A stretch of 64,000 nucleotides of DNA. Origin: Nitricoxidireducens sp046726235. GTDB taxonomy: Bacteria > Pseudomonadota > Gammaproteobacteria > Burkholderiales > Rhodocyclaceae. Below are positions 54,133 through 62,701 of the stretch, piece by piece. A model generated the notes under the pieces. The model worked only from the letters and a program-made list of their open reading frames with translations. It did not search any database and was not told where the DNA came from. The position numbers were made by a program, and so were the translations under genes. Numbering within the stretch: position 1 is the stretch's first letter; each line of letters opens with the position of its first letter. The stretch is taken from the NCBI GenBank assembly GCA_046726235.1, contig JBKPAD010000012.1:62001-126000 (forward strand), given 5' to 3'.

Positions 54133-54548
54133 TGCTTGTGCTGCGTGGCGAAGGAGATGTGCGTCAGCCCGGCGCTCTGCGAGGCCTGCATGACGTCGAT
54201 GACGCTCTGGTGCGTGGCCTTGGCGTCGGCGCTGATGATGACGACCGGCTGCTTCGGGCCGCTACCGGCGACGCGCTTGAGCGCCGTGGAAATCGCCTCG
54301 ACGTCGCGGCCGCCGACCGGCGACTTGTTGACCAGGATTTCGCCCGTCGCCGTGACGACGACGTTGATCTCGCTGGGCTGCTCCGGGGTCGACTGCGCGT
54401 CGGCCGTCGGCAGGTTGATCTCGAGGCCGGCGAACTTCGAGTAGGTCGTCGTGATCATCAGGAAGATCAGGATCACCAGCAGCACGTCGATCATCGGGAT
54501 CAGGTTGATCTCCGGCTCTTCGCGCTGCCTGCCGCGCAGGAAGTTCAT
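54129..54548 (-). CDS. exbD: ExbD/TolR-type biopolymer transport protein
   Basis: A 139-aa protein with one TM helix (about 18-36, start PMIDVLLVILIFLM) whose Asp21 is the conserved proton-carrying residue, and a periplasmic domain ending in AGLTHISFAT. It forms the motor with the ExbB/TolQ-like protein encoded 1 nt upstream. No tonB or tolA is adjacent. Its stop overlaps lpxK, as in many betaproteobacteria. Confidence 0.93.
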   Translation of the reverse strand: MNFLRGRQREEPEINLIPMIDVLLVILIFLMITTTYSKFAGLEINLPTADAQSTPEQPSEINVVVTATGEILVNKSPVGGRDVEAISTALKRVAGSGPKQPVVIISADAKATHQSVIDVMQASQSAGLTHISFATQHKQ

Positions 54549-54549
54549 G

Positions 54550-55155
54550 TCACTTGCGCTCGCCGTGCACCAGTTCGACCAGCTTCACCGCCTGCAGCTC
54601 CATCTCCATCACCAGGCTGTCCACCTGGGCGCGGAAGTGGCGGTAGGCGATCATGCTCGGGATCGCGATGATCAGGCCGAAGCCGGTGTTGTAGAGCGCC
54701 ACCGAAATGCCGTGCGCGAGCTGCTGCGGGTTGTTGCCGGCGGCCGTCGCCGAGCCGAAGATCTCGATCATGCCGACGATGGTGCCGAACAGGCCCATCA
54801 GCGGGCTGATCGAAGCGATGGTGCCGAGCGAGGTCAGGAAGCGCTCTAGCTCGTGCGCGACGCCGCGGCCGGCTTCCTCGATCGACTCCTTCATCACCTC
54901 GCGCGAGCTCTTGACGTTGCGCAGTCCGGCGGCGAAGACACGGCCGAGCGGCGAGTGCGCCTCGACGCGCTTCACCATGTCGTCGGTGACGCCGGCCTTG
55001 CCGAATTCGGCGACGACGCTCTGGAGCAGCCCCGGCGGCACGATGCGGTTGCGGCGCAGTGCGCCGGCACGCTCTATGATCAAGGCGACCGCGATGATCG
55101 AGGCGAACAGTAAGGGCCAGATCGGCCAGCCGGCAGCCTGAAGGATCGAAAACAC
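54550..55155 (-). CDS. exbB: ExbB/TolQ/MotA-type proton channel protein
   Basis: A 201-aa protein with three TM helices (about 8-30, 105-128, 150-172) and the channel motif ISPLMGLFGTIVGMI. I chose the GTG at 55155, which has a GGAGG Shine-Dalgarno 7 nt upstream; a TTG-led form from 55179 would overlap that Shine-Dalgarno. It heads the operon exbB-exbD-lpxK-Trm112-kdsB. The energised partner (TonB-, TolA- or other) cannot be told. Confidence 0.93.
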   Translation of the reverse strand: MFSILQAAGWPIWPLLFASIIAVALIIERAGALRRNRIVPPGLLQSVVAEFGKAGVTDDMVKRVEAHSPLGRVFAAGLRNVKSSREVMKESIEEAGRGVAHELERFLTSLGTIASISPLMGLFGTIVGMIEIFGSATAAGNNPQQLAHGISVALYNTGFGLIIAIPSMIAYRHFRAQVDSLVMEMELQAVKLVELVHGERK

Positions 55156-55286
55156 GGACCCGCCTCCGAAAGAAAACAAACAGGCGGCACTTTAGCGTCA
55201 TACCCCCGATTCAGCAAGGAGAGTTGGGGCTTTTCCCGACTGCAGTTCGGGCCTTCCGCGCCCCCGCGCGGCCTCGGGCGCGCAGG

Positions 55287-55292
55287 TACAAT
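55287..55292 (+). promoter_or_regulatory. -10-like TACAAT box 6 nt before the J-domain gene
   Basis: TACAAT ends 6 nt before the ATG at 55299 and no Shine-Dalgarno follows, again fitting a leaderless message. No -35 at normal spacing. Confidence 0.35.
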
Positions 55293-55298
55293 CGAGCC

Positions 55299-56702
55299 AT
55301 GATGAACGAGGGCATCGACGCCGCCGTAGCCGCGCAAGCCTGGCTTGCACGCCTCGACGCGCCGGATTCGCCGCCCCTCTTCCAGGCCGAGTTGCCGGTC
55401 GAACCGGCCGCCGTGCTCGCGGCGCTTGCCGCCGAAGCGCTGGCGCGCGAACGCCGCCTGCTGATCGTCGTCCCGGATGACGAAGGCCTGCCCGACATCT
55501 CCAACGCGCTCGACCTCGGCCTGCGGCCGCTGTGCCTGGTGCTGCCCGGTGCCGACTACGCCGTGCGCATCGCCCTGCGTGCGACGCTGTCGCTGCTGAA
55601 GAGCCGCCTCGCGCGCCATCCCGACGACAGCGAAGGCCCGGCCTGGATCGCGCAGCGCACGCGCCTCGAGCACGATGCCGCGCTGTGGCAGTCGGCGCTC
55701 GAGTGGAGCAAGCGCGGCCTGGACCGCGAGGCGTGGCCCGAGGGCGTCGGTTGCCTGTTCCCGGTGCATATCCTGCCGCTGTCGGTCGCGCGCGCCCTGC
55801 AGACCGAGTCGCACTGGGCCGTGCTCGTGCAGCCCGAGCGCCTGCCGGAAGAGGCGCGCGCCGCGTGGCCGGGCGCGGCGCGCACGCTGCTGCTCGGCGG
55901 CGGCGCCGTGCCCGCCGGCGGCGGACCGCTCGCCGCCGTCGACACCGCCGCACGCCTGCGCGCCGAACTCGAACTCCTGACGCAGGAACTCTCCGAACTC
56001 GAACTCGAGCTGGCGACGGCGCAAGCCGAGATGGCCGAGTTCACGCGCCGCTACTCGCTGCTCGTCGGCGGCCGCATGACCGAACTCGATGCGCTGCAGG
56101 CCGAACTCGCGCTGCACCGCGCACGCAACGCACCGCAGGATCGGCAGGCGCAGCAGCAGGCGCAGGCGGCGCAGCAGCGCGCGGAGCAGTCGCAGCGCGA
56201 ACACCAGCGCTTCGCCGACGTCGGCCGCGAGGAGCCGCCGGCCTTCCGGCCCACGCGCGACGTCAAGAAGCTGTATCGCACGCTGGCGCAGAAGATCCAT
56301 CCGGACCGCGCCAGCAACGAGGAGGATCGCACCTGGCGCACGCAGTTGATGAGCGAAGCCAACCGCGCCTACCGCAGCGGCGACGAAGCTGCGCTGCAGG
56401 AAATCCTCTCGCTCTGGCAGGAAGGCGAAGGCCGCGTGCCGGCGGCGCGTACCGGCGGCGTGCAGGCGCCGGCCGGCCTGATGGCCCAGGTCGCCGCGGT
56501 GCGCCGGCGTGTGGCCGAGATCGAGGCCGAGCTCAACCGGCTCTACGGCTCGCGCCTCTACGAACTTTTCGCCGCCGCCCGGATGGCGAAGCGCCAAGGC
56601 CGCGACCTTCTGCAGGAAATGGCCGACAAGCTCGACCTGCAGATCGATGCCGCCAAGGCCGAGCGCGACGGCACCTTCCCGGAGATTCCCGCCGTCAGCT
56701 AG
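55299..56702 (+). CDS. Large J-domain protein with unknown N-terminal region
   Basis: A 467-aa soluble protein. The first 220 residues or so have no domain I recognise. A Gln/Glu/Ala-rich coiled coil follows (about 225-315). A J domain lies at about 320-375 with its HPD tripeptide (334-336, KIHPDRA), so it should stimulate an Hsp70. A second coiled coil is at about 390-455. It has no Gly/Phe region or zinc-finger, so it is a class III co-chaperone. Two adjacent ATGs begin the gene. It converges on a Sel1-repeat gene. Confidence 0.85.
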   Translation: MMNEGIDAAVAAQAWLARLDAPDSPPLFQAELPVEPAAVLAALAAEALARERRLLIVVPDDEGLPDISNALDLGLRPLCLVLPGADYAVRIALRATLSLLKSRLARHPDDSEGPAWIAQRTRLEHDAALWQSALEWSKRGLDREAWPEGVGCLFPVHILPLSVARALQTESHWAVLVQPERLPEEARAAWPGAARTLLLGGGAVPAGGGPLAAVDTAARLRAELELLTQELSELELELATAQAEMAEFTRRYSLLVGGRMTELDALQAELALHRARNAPQDRQAQQQAQAAQQRAEQSQREHQRFADVGREEPPAFRPTRDVKKLYRTLAQKIHPDRASNEEDRTWRTQLMSEANRAYRSGDEAALQEILSLWQEGEGRVPAARTGGVQAPAGLMAQVAAVRRRVAEIEAELNRLYGSRLYELFAAARMAKRQGRDLLQEMADKLDLQIDAAKAERDGTFPEIPAVS

Positions 56703-56708
56703 CCGGCG

Positions 56709-58685
56709 TCAGTTGAGTCGGCTGCCCTTGCCGACGCGTTCGAGGAAGGCACGCGCCTCCTCGTGGCCGTGCCCGGCGGCCATGCGCAGCCACTTCATCG
56801 CCAGGCGCGCGTTCTTCGCCACGCCCGCGCCGCGGTAGTACGAACAACCGAGCTCGTATTGCGCGTTGGCGTCGCCGAGCGTCGCGGCACGGCGCAGCCA
56901 GCGCGCCGCCTGCTGCGGGTCGCGGCGCGTGCCGTGGCCGTGCAGCAGGCAGAAGCCGAGGTTGTACATCGCATACGCGTCCTCGTGCTGCGCCACCGCC
57001 TGCTCGTACCAGCGGAAGGCCTCGCGCGGACTGCGCTCGACGCCATGGCCGAAGTAGTACATGTCGCCGAGCGCGACCTTGGCGTCGAACAGCGCCGCTG
57101 CCTTGCGGTACCAGAGCAGCGCCTGCTCATGGTCGACCGGCGTGCCGAGGCCGTGGCGATAGCATTCGCCCAGCATGAAGGCAGCGCGGCGGTGGCCGAG
57201 TTCGGCCGCCTTGCGATAGCAGGCGAGCGCCGCCGGCATGGTGTCGGCGCCGGCATGCGCATTGCGCTCGCCTTCGCCGAACCAGTAGCGTTCGAGTTCG
57301 CCGAGCGCGGACGCCCAGCCGGCCTCCGTCGCCGCGCGCAGCAATTCCTCGCCGCGACGAACGTCGGCCCGCACGCCGAGCCCGCGCAGATGGCAGCGGC
57401 CGAACTCCGCCATGCCCTGAGGATCGCCGGCAGCGGCCGCGGCGCGGTAATGGCCGACCGCGGCGACGAGATCGACGGCCGCACCCTCGCCGTGCTCATA
57501 GCACTCGCCGAGCCAGACGTGAGCCTGCGGATCGCCGGCCTCGGCGGCGCGGCGATACCAGGCGACGGCGAGCGTCGCGTTCGGTTCGACGCCCTCGCCC
57601 CAGCGATAGCAGTGGCCGAGCTTGACCTGGGCGCGCGAGTGTCCCTGGCGCGCCGCCGATTGCCACCAGCGCAAGGCTTCCTCCATGTCGGGCCCGGCGA
57701 TCCCGCGGCCGCTGGCGCAGGCGAGGCCGAGCTCGAATTCGGCCTCGCGGTTGCCGCGCTCTGCCGCGCGCCGGTACCAGGCGAGCCCCGCCTCGGGATC
57801 GCGCGTGACGCCGAAGCCGAAGCTGTAGCACTGGCCGAGCAGGAACATCGCCCCGGTCAGCTGCTTCCTCGCCGCGGCGCGGAACCACGACACCGCCTCG
57901 GCCTGATCGACGGCGGTGCCTTCGCCCGCATACAGGCACATGCCGAGGCAGAACATCGCCGCCGGCAGTTCGGCGGCGGCCGCGAGGCGCCACAGTCGCA
58001 CGGCGGCGGAGCGATCCTCGGCCACGCCGCGGCCGAAGAAGCGGCAGCGCGCGAGCAGATCGCAGGCCGGCGCAAAGCCTTGTGCGGCTGCGGCCTCGAG
58101 CCGGCGCGCCGCCAGCCCGAAATCGGCGGCGACGTACTGGCCGGTGTAATGGAAGCGGCCTAGCCAATATTGCGCCAGCGCCGAGCCGCGGCCGGCGGCC
58201 GTGTCGAGCAGGCCCAGCGCGCGCGGTGCGTCGGCGTCGATGCCGTGGCCCTGGAGCAGGCAGAGCGAAAACCAGGTCATGCCCCGGCGATCCTCCTTGC
58301 GCGCGGCCCGCTCGAAGAGACGCGCCGCCTCGGCCTGGTCCTTCGGCAATCCGAGGCCTTGGTAGAGCAGCCAGCCGAGCACCGCCTCGCCGGCCGGACA
58401 CGCTTTCTCGGCGCTCTTCGCGGCCCAATTGACCGCCTGCGCGCTCGACTTGGGCGCCCCTTCGCCGGTCACCAGGCGCCATGCCAGCTCGGCCTGCGCG
58501 ACAGGATTGCCGCCCTCGGCCATGCGGCGCAGTTCGCCCAGCGCCAACGCCCGCCAGAACTCGTCGGGATCGCCGAGCAGTTCCAGCCCCTGCGCGGCGC
58601 TGCGCTCGGCGAGGCTGCTGTCCAGCACTTCGCGGAACAGCCCCATCAGGGCAGGCATGCGCAGGGGAACGATCTGGGTGGTCAT
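56709..58685 (-). CDS. Sel1-repeat (TPR-like) protein
   Basis: A 658-aa protein composed almost wholly of Sel1-like repeats of about 36 residues, with patterns such as AMFLLGQCYSFGFGVTRD and AAFMLGECYRHGLGTPVD. At least 14 copies can be seen. These solenoids bind other proteins. There is no signal peptide or TM segment. I chose the ATG at 58685 (MTTQIVPLRMP); an in-frame ATG at 58733 adds 16 residues. It converges with the J-domain gene, the stops being 6 nt apart, and lies beside a DnaA-box-like cluster. Confidence 0.88.
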   Translation of the reverse strand: MTTQIVPLRMPALMGLFREVLDSSLAERSAAQGLELLGDPDEFWRALALGELRRMAEGGNPVAQAELAWRLVTGEGAPKSSAQAVNWAAKSAEKACPAGEAVLGWLLYQGLGLPKDQAEAARLFERAARKEDRRGMTWFSLCLLQGHGIDADAPRALGLLDTAAGRGSALAQYWLGRFHYTGQYVAADFGLAARRLEAAAAQGFAPACDLLARCRFFGRGVAEDRSAAVRLWRLAAAAELPAAMFCLGMCLYAGEGTAVDQAEAVSWFRAAARKQLTGAMFLLGQCYSFGFGVTRDPEAGLAWYRRAAERGNREAEFELGLACASGRGIAGPDMEEALRWWQSAARQGHSRAQVKLGHCYRWGEGVEPNATLAVAWYRRAAEAGDPQAHVWLGECYEHGEGAAVDLVAAVGHYRAAAAAGDPQGMAEFGRCHLRGLGVRADVRRGEELLRAATEAGWASALGELERYWFGEGERNAHAGADTMPAALACYRKAAELGHRRAAFMLGECYRHGLGTPVDHEQALLWYRKAAALFDAKVALGDMYYFGHGVERSPREAFRWYEQAVAQHEDAYAMYNLGFCLLHGHGTRRDPQQAARWLRRAATLGDANAQYELGCSYYRGAGVAKNARLAMKWLRMAAGHGHEEARAFLERVGKGSRLN

Positions 58686-58988
58686 CGGGGCGGAAAACGC
58701 GGCCGGAGCAGGGCAGCCAAGCCTAGCCGACATACGGTGCCGCCCTTATCCACAAAAACTGTGGAAAAGTCTGTGAATCCTTCGCCTTAGACGAGCCTAA
58801 GTAACGTCTGGGTAAGGACTTTTTGCCCGGTGAGGAAAAAGTGCGCAAGTTTTTTATCGTTTATTTTCAATGCATTAAATCACACACCCTCTGCTGGCGC
58901 GGCTTTCGGGGCGGCGACGGGCCGGGAAGCCCGTGGCTGTGGATCATGTAGAATCCGGCCGGCCCAAAACCCAGTCTGGGAGCCCGTT
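58686..58988 (+). other. Divergent intergenic region with DnaA-box-like sites and AT-rich tract
   Basis: This 303-bp gap between the Sel1 gene and xseA contains three DnaA-box-like sites (58746-58780), then an unusually AT-rich tract (about 58836-58884) and a -10-like TAGAAT (58949-58954) for xseA. I see no gene or RNA in it. Confidence 0.6.
58746..58780. promoter_or_regulatory. Cluster of DnaA-box-like sequences
   Basis: TTATCCACA (58746-58754) matches the DnaA-box consensus exactly. TGTGGAAAA (58760-58768) is the inverse of TTTTCCACA, which also fits TTWTNCACA. A weaker third site (TGTGAATCC, 58772-58780) follows in the same inverse direction. Confidence 0.55.
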
Positions 58989-60311
58989 TTGCCCCCCCCT
59001 GTCCTCACGGTTTCCGAGCTGAACCGGCTGGCCCGGACGGCCATCGAGCAGCGCCTGCCCCTGCTGTGGGTTTCGGGCGAAGTCTCTAACCTGACGCGCG
59101 CTCCCTCCGGGCACTATTACTTCTCCCTCAAGGATGCGTCTGCGCAGGTGCGCTGCGTGATGTTCCGCAGCCGCGCGCAGTTGCTGCCCTGGCGGCTGGA
59201 AAACGGCCAGCAGGTCGAGGCCAACGCGCTGCCGTCGCTCTACGAGGCGCGCGGCGAATTCCAGCTGGGCGTCGAAACGCTGCGCCGCGCAGGGCTCGGC
59301 AAGCTCTACGAAGCTTTCGTCCGGCTGCGCGACCGCCTCGCCGCCGAGGGCCTGTTCGCCGACGGGAGCAAGCGCTCCCTGCCGCGCTTCCCGCGCGCCA
59401 TCGGCATCGTCACCTCGCCGCGCGCCGCCGCGCTGCATGACGTCCTGACGGCCCTGCAGCGGCGCGCGCCGCACGTGCCGGTCCTCATCTACCCGACGCT
59501 GGTGCAGGGCGACGATGCGCCGGCCCAGATCGTCGCCGCGCTCCAGGCGGCCGGCAGCCGCGCCGAATGCGACCTGCTGCTGCTCGTGCGCGGCGGTGGC
59601 AGCCTGGAAGACCTGATCGCATTCAACGATGAAGCCGTCGCGCGCGCCGTGCGCGGCTGCCCCGTTCCCGTCGTCGTCGGCGTCGGCCACGAAACCGACA
59701 CGACGATCGCCGACCTCGCCGCCGACCTGCGCGCGCCGACGCCGACCGCCGCCGCCGAGTTCGCCAGTGCCGGCTGGCACGCCGCCGCCGAAGAGATCGC
59801 CGCGCTCGAGGTCGGGCTGCGCAGCGCCATGCACCGGCGGCTGGAGCGGCGCATGCAGGCGGTCGACCTGCTCGCGCGCCGGCTCGTGCATCCGGCCGAG
59901 GCCTGCGCACGCACCGCGCAGCGGCTGGCCCACCTCGCCACGCGCCTCGAAGCCGCCGCCCATCGGCGCCTGCATCGCGAACAGGGGCGCCTCGCCGATC
60001 TGCGGCTGCGCGCGGCGTCGTGCCGCCCGCGCGTCGAGCCGAGCGCTGCGCGCGTGGCCGCGGCGGCGCGGCTGCTCGACCAGGCATGGCGGCGCGCGCA
60101 GGAAACGCGCAGCGCGCGGCTCGAGCGCCTCGCCGCCTCGCTCGCGGCATTGAATCCCGAAGCCACGCTGGCGCGCGGCTACAGCATCGTGCGCAACGCC
60201 GCCGGCGCGATCGTGAGCAATGCCGCCGACGTGAACGAGGGCGAGAGCCTGTCGCTGCGCTTCGCCAGCGGCGGCGCCGAGACCGTTGTCATCCGCACAG
60301 TTCCCGACTAG
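58989..60311 (+). CDS. xseA: Exodeoxyribonuclease VII large subunit
   Basis: A 440-aa nuclease subunit. An OB-fold comes first (LLWVSGEVSNLTRAPSGHYYFSLKD), then the catalytic region with RFPRAIGIVTSPRAAALHD, VRGGGSLEDLIAFND and VGVGHETDTTIADL, and a long coiled coil. The length is normal. I chose the TTG at 58989 because a GGGAG Shine-Dalgarno sits 6 nt upstream and the protein then begins just before the conserved VLTVSELNRL; the frame is open upstream in non-conserved sequence. No xseB is nearby in the window. Confidence 0.93.
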   Translation: MPPPVLTVSELNRLARTAIEQRLPLLWVSGEVSNLTRAPSGHYYFSLKDASAQVRCVMFRSRAQLLPWRLENGQQVEANALPSLYEARGEFQLGVETLRRAGLGKLYEAFVRLRDRLAAEGLFADGSKRSLPRFPRAIGIVTSPRAAALHDVLTALQRRAPHVPVLIYPTLVQGDDAPAQIVAALQAAGSRAECDLLLLVRGGGSLEDLIAFNDEAVARAVRGCPVPVVVGVGHETDTTIADLAADLRAPTPTAAAEFASAGWHAAAEEIAALEVGLRSAMHRRLERRMQAVDLLARRLVHPAEACARTAQRLAHLATRLEAAAHRRLHREQGRLADLRLRAASCRPRVEPSAARVAAAARLLDQAWRRAQETRSARLERLAASLAALNPEATLARGYSIVRNAAGAIVSNAADVNEGESLSLRFASGGAETVVIRTVPD

Positions 60312-60364
60312 ACTACTCAGGCTTAATAAGCCAACCCCCAACCACCGCTCCGGAGATAAAAAAT

Positions 60365-60949
60365 ATGGAACACACACTCCCGCCCCTGCCCTTCGCCAAG
60401 AACGCGCTCGCGCCGCACATGTCGGAAGAGACGCTCGAGTATCACTACGGCAAGCACCACCAGGCCTACGTCACCAACCTCAACAACCTGATCAAGGGCA
60501 CCGAGTACGAAAGCCTCGACCTCGAAGCCATCGTCAAGAAGGCGCCGGCCGGCGGCATCTACAACAACTCAGCCCAGGTCTGGAACCACAGCTTCTTCTG
60601 GAACTGCCTGAAGCCGAACGGCGGCGGCGCCCCCAAGGGCGCGCTGGCCGATGCCATCAACAAGAAGTGGGGCTCGTTCGACGAGTTCAAGAAGGCCTTC
60701 CAGACCTCCGCCGTCGGCAACTTCGGTTCCGGCTGGACCTGGCTGGTGAAGAAAGCCGACGGCAGCGTCGACATCGTCAACATGGGCGCCGCCGGCACTC
60801 CCCTGACGACCGGCGACAAGGCGCTGCTGACCATCGACGTCTGGGAACACGCCTACTACATCGACTACCGCAACCTGCGCCCGAAGTTCGTCGAAACCTT
60901 CCTCGCCAGCCTGGCGAACTGGGAGTTCGCCGAGAAGAACTTCGGCTGA
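60365..60949 (+). CDS. sodB: Superoxide dismutase (Fe type)
   Basis: A 194-aa Fe/Mn superoxide dismutase. Metal ligands are the first His of HYGKHHQAYV-type region, His in VWNHSFFW, and Asp/His in DVWEHAYYIDY. NNSAQVWNHSFFWNCL and the following FGSGWTWLV favour the iron type. The ATG has a GGAG Shine-Dalgarno at 60353. It lies 53 bp after xseA, with a terminator 23 nt after its stop. Confidence 0.97.
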   Translation: MEHTLPPLPFAKNALAPHMSEETLEYHYGKHHQAYVTNLNNLIKGTEYESLDLEAIVKKAPAGGIYNNSAQVWNHSFFWNCLKPNGGGAPKGALADAINKKWGSFDEFKKAFQTSAVGNFGSGWTWLVKKADGSVDIVNMGAAGTPLTTGDKALLTIDVWEHAYYIDYRNLRPKFVETFLASLANWEFAEKNFG

Positions 60950-60971
60950 GTCGCGACTAGTTCGGCACAAC

Positions 60972-61003
60972 AGAAAGGGCACCCAGGGGTGCCCTTTCTA
61001 TTT
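60972..61003 (+). terminator. Terminator after sodB
   Basis: A 13-bp perfect stem (AGAAAGGGCACCC with GGGTGCCCTTTCT) followed by ATTT. The U-rich part is partly inside the stem, which is common for bidirectional types. Confidence 0.75.
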
Positions 61004-61056
61004 GGTGAGCGCGCATCCGACGAAGAGCGCCGGCATGCCGGTTGCCGCGTCCGCGC

Positions 61057-61584
61057 ATGCTCGAGACCGACATCCACGAACAGCCTGTCGCGCCGCCGCC
61101 GCCGCCGGCGATCAGGCGCCGCTTCGTGGTCGCCGGCGGGCAACTGGCGGGGCTTGGCCTGCTGCTTGCGGTTCCGGTGCTGGCGAGCCTCGGCGTCTTC
61201 GGCGCCACCGACGAAACCGTCTCGGCCCGGTTGGGCAACCTGGAAGTCACCGTGGTCCATCCCGGCCGCACCCGCTACATGACGACGCAGGCGCTCGACG
61301 TCGCGGTCGCGAACACCGGCCGCGAGGCGGTGGCGGCCGTCGACGTCGGCATCGACCGCACCTATGTGGCCGCCTTCTCCGACGCGCGCTTCGTGCCCGA
61401 CGTCCGGCGCGTCGACGCCGAGGACTACCGAGTCGATCTCGGCGAACTTCCGCCCGGCGCCACGCGGCACCTGCGCGTCTGGCTGCAGGCGGACGCCTAC
61501 GGCCGCCACACGGGCGCCGTTTCGATCTCGGCCGACGGCCGCCGCCTCGCCCCGCTTCCGATCGCGACGCTCATCCTGCCCTGA
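61057..61584 (+). CDS. Membrane-anchored hypothetical protein
   Basis: A 175-aa protein with a Pro-rich cytoplasmic N-terminus, one TM helix (about 29-50) and a beta-rich extracytoplasmic domain of about 110 residues (VTVVHPGRTRYMTTQALDV, DLGELPPGATRHLRVWLQ), which looks like a small immunoglobulin-like fold. I do not recognise the family. I chose the ATG at 61057; an in-frame TTG at 61042 adds five residues. It is followed by the DUF421 gene after 3 nt, so the two are probably co-transcribed and co-functional. Confidence 0.8.
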   Translation: MLETDIHEQPVAPPPPPAIRRRFVVAGGQLAGLGLLLAVPVLASLGVFGATDETVSARLGNLEVTVVHPGRTRYMTTQALDVAVANTGREAVAAVDVGIDRTYVAAFSDARFVPDVRRVDAEDYRVDLGELPPGATRHLRVWLQADAYGRHTGAVSISADGRRLAPLPIATLILP

Positions 61585-61587
61585 AGC

Positions 61588-62073
61588 GTGGAAACCGTAC
61601 TGCGCGTCGCGCTCGTCTATGTCCTGGTGCTCGCCGGCTTGCGCGTGCTCGGCAAGCGGGAGTTTGCGCAGCTGACGCCGTCGGAACTGGTGAGCCTGCT
61701 GATGATTCCCGAGATCGTCTCGCAGGCGCTGACGCGCGAGGACTACTCGCTGACCAATGCCGTCATCGGCGTCTGCACGCTGCTTTTCCTGGTCTTCCTC
61801 ACCTCGGCGCTGGCCCACCGCTTCAAGCGCTTTGAAGACGCCATCTTCGGCGAGCCGACGGTCCTGGTGCATCGCGGGCGGCTGCTGGAGGACGCGCTGA
61901 ACAAGACGCGCATCTCGCCGGAAGAAGTGCTTTCGGAAGTCCGCAAGGCCGGCTTCGAGCGCCTGTCGCAAGTGCGCTGGGCGATCCTGGAGCCCGACGG
62001 GAAGATTTCGGTGGTGCCGTCGGATGCCGCGGGAACCGAGAGCGCCGGCAGCGACGCCGAGCGTCCGCTCTGA
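61588..62073 (+). CDS. DUF421 (YetF-like) membrane protein
   Basis: A 161-aa protein with three N-terminal TM helices and a cytoplasmic DUF421 domain. The family hallmark RVLGKREFAQLTPSELV is clear, and GEPTVLVHRGRLLEDALNKTRIS starts the soluble part. The function of the family is not known. GTG start at 61588, three nt after the upstream stop. It converges on the pilin gene. Confidence 0.92.
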   Translation: METVLRVALVYVLVLAGLRVLGKREFAQLTPSELVSLLMIPEIVSQALTREDYSLTNAVIGVCTLLFLVFLTSALAHRFKRFEDAIFGEPTVLVHRGRLLEDALNKTRISPEEVLSEVRKAGFERLSQVRWAILEPDGKISVVPSDAAGTESAGSDAERPL

Positions 62074-62078
62074 TCCGC

Positions 62079-62591
62079 CTACTTCGCCGGCGTGCGGCTG
62101 GCGCACTCCATGGGCAGAAAGGCGTTCGGCACGTTCGTCTGGTTCTGCCCGCGCACGGTCATCTTCTCGGGAGCCGCCGCGTTGCCGCAGATCCACGAGA
62201 TCGGCACGACCGGCGCATCGACCACCACCGCCGGCCGCAGGCTGAGGATTTTGCCCTTGATGGCGTTGCTGGCCTGGTTGCCGAAGGTGATGTGGATGGC
62301 GCCGTCCTGCACCGCGACCGAGGTCACGTAGTTGGCGACGATCTTGTCGGCGGCCGGCAGGTTCGCCGCGGCGTTGTCGGGCGGGAAGGCCTGCGTCTGC
62401 GCCCAGGCGAGGGCGATGGGCTGCTTGGCGATGTCCGCGAGCGGCAGTGCCGCCTCGATCTGCTTGCGCACGATGCGGTCGAGGTAGGACGGCACGGAAA
62501 TCATCGCGAGGATGGCGATGATGGCGATCACGACCATCATCTCCACCAGGGTGAAGCCGTCGGAAATCCGCTTGTGTGTCGTGTCGCGCAT
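62079..62591 (-). CDS. Type IV pilin (PilA/PilE-like)
   Basis: A 170-aa prepilin. The leader MRDTTHKRISDG ends at the prepilin peptidase site, and the mature protein begins FTLVEMMVVIAIIAI with Glu5, followed by a hydrophobic helix. A C-terminal Cys pair (ICGNAAAP and MECASR) forms the usual D-region loop. It may be a major or a minor pilin; it lies alone here, without other pil genes. The ATG at 62591 is chosen over 62606 because it gives the standard leader. Confidence 0.92.
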   Translation of the reverse strand: MRDTTHKRISDGFTLVEMMVVIAIIAILAMISVPSYLDRIVRKQIEAALPLADIAKQPIALAWAQTQAFPPDNAAANLPAADKIVANYVTSVAVQDGAIHITFGNQASNAIKGKILSLRPAVVVDAPVVPISWICGNAAAPEKMTVRGQNQTNVPNAFLPMECASRTPAK

Positions 62592-62701
62592 GGCGGGCCA
62601 TTGCACCAGAGGAAGAAGGGAATGTCGGCGCGTTCGCGCACAGACGGCCGGAAGTGCTGCGCCTAGTTTAACGCTGGGTGCGTAAGCGAGGCAGCACGAA
62701 C

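Noticed and set aside
56709..58685. DNA tandem repeat in the Sel1 gene
   Set aside because: The periodicity is at the protein level only; nucleotide sequences of the units are diverged, so it is not annotated as a DNA repeat.
58746..58884. Assignment as the chromosomal origin
   Set aside because: Only three boxes, and none of the usual origin-flanking genes are present. Kept only as a regulatory finding.
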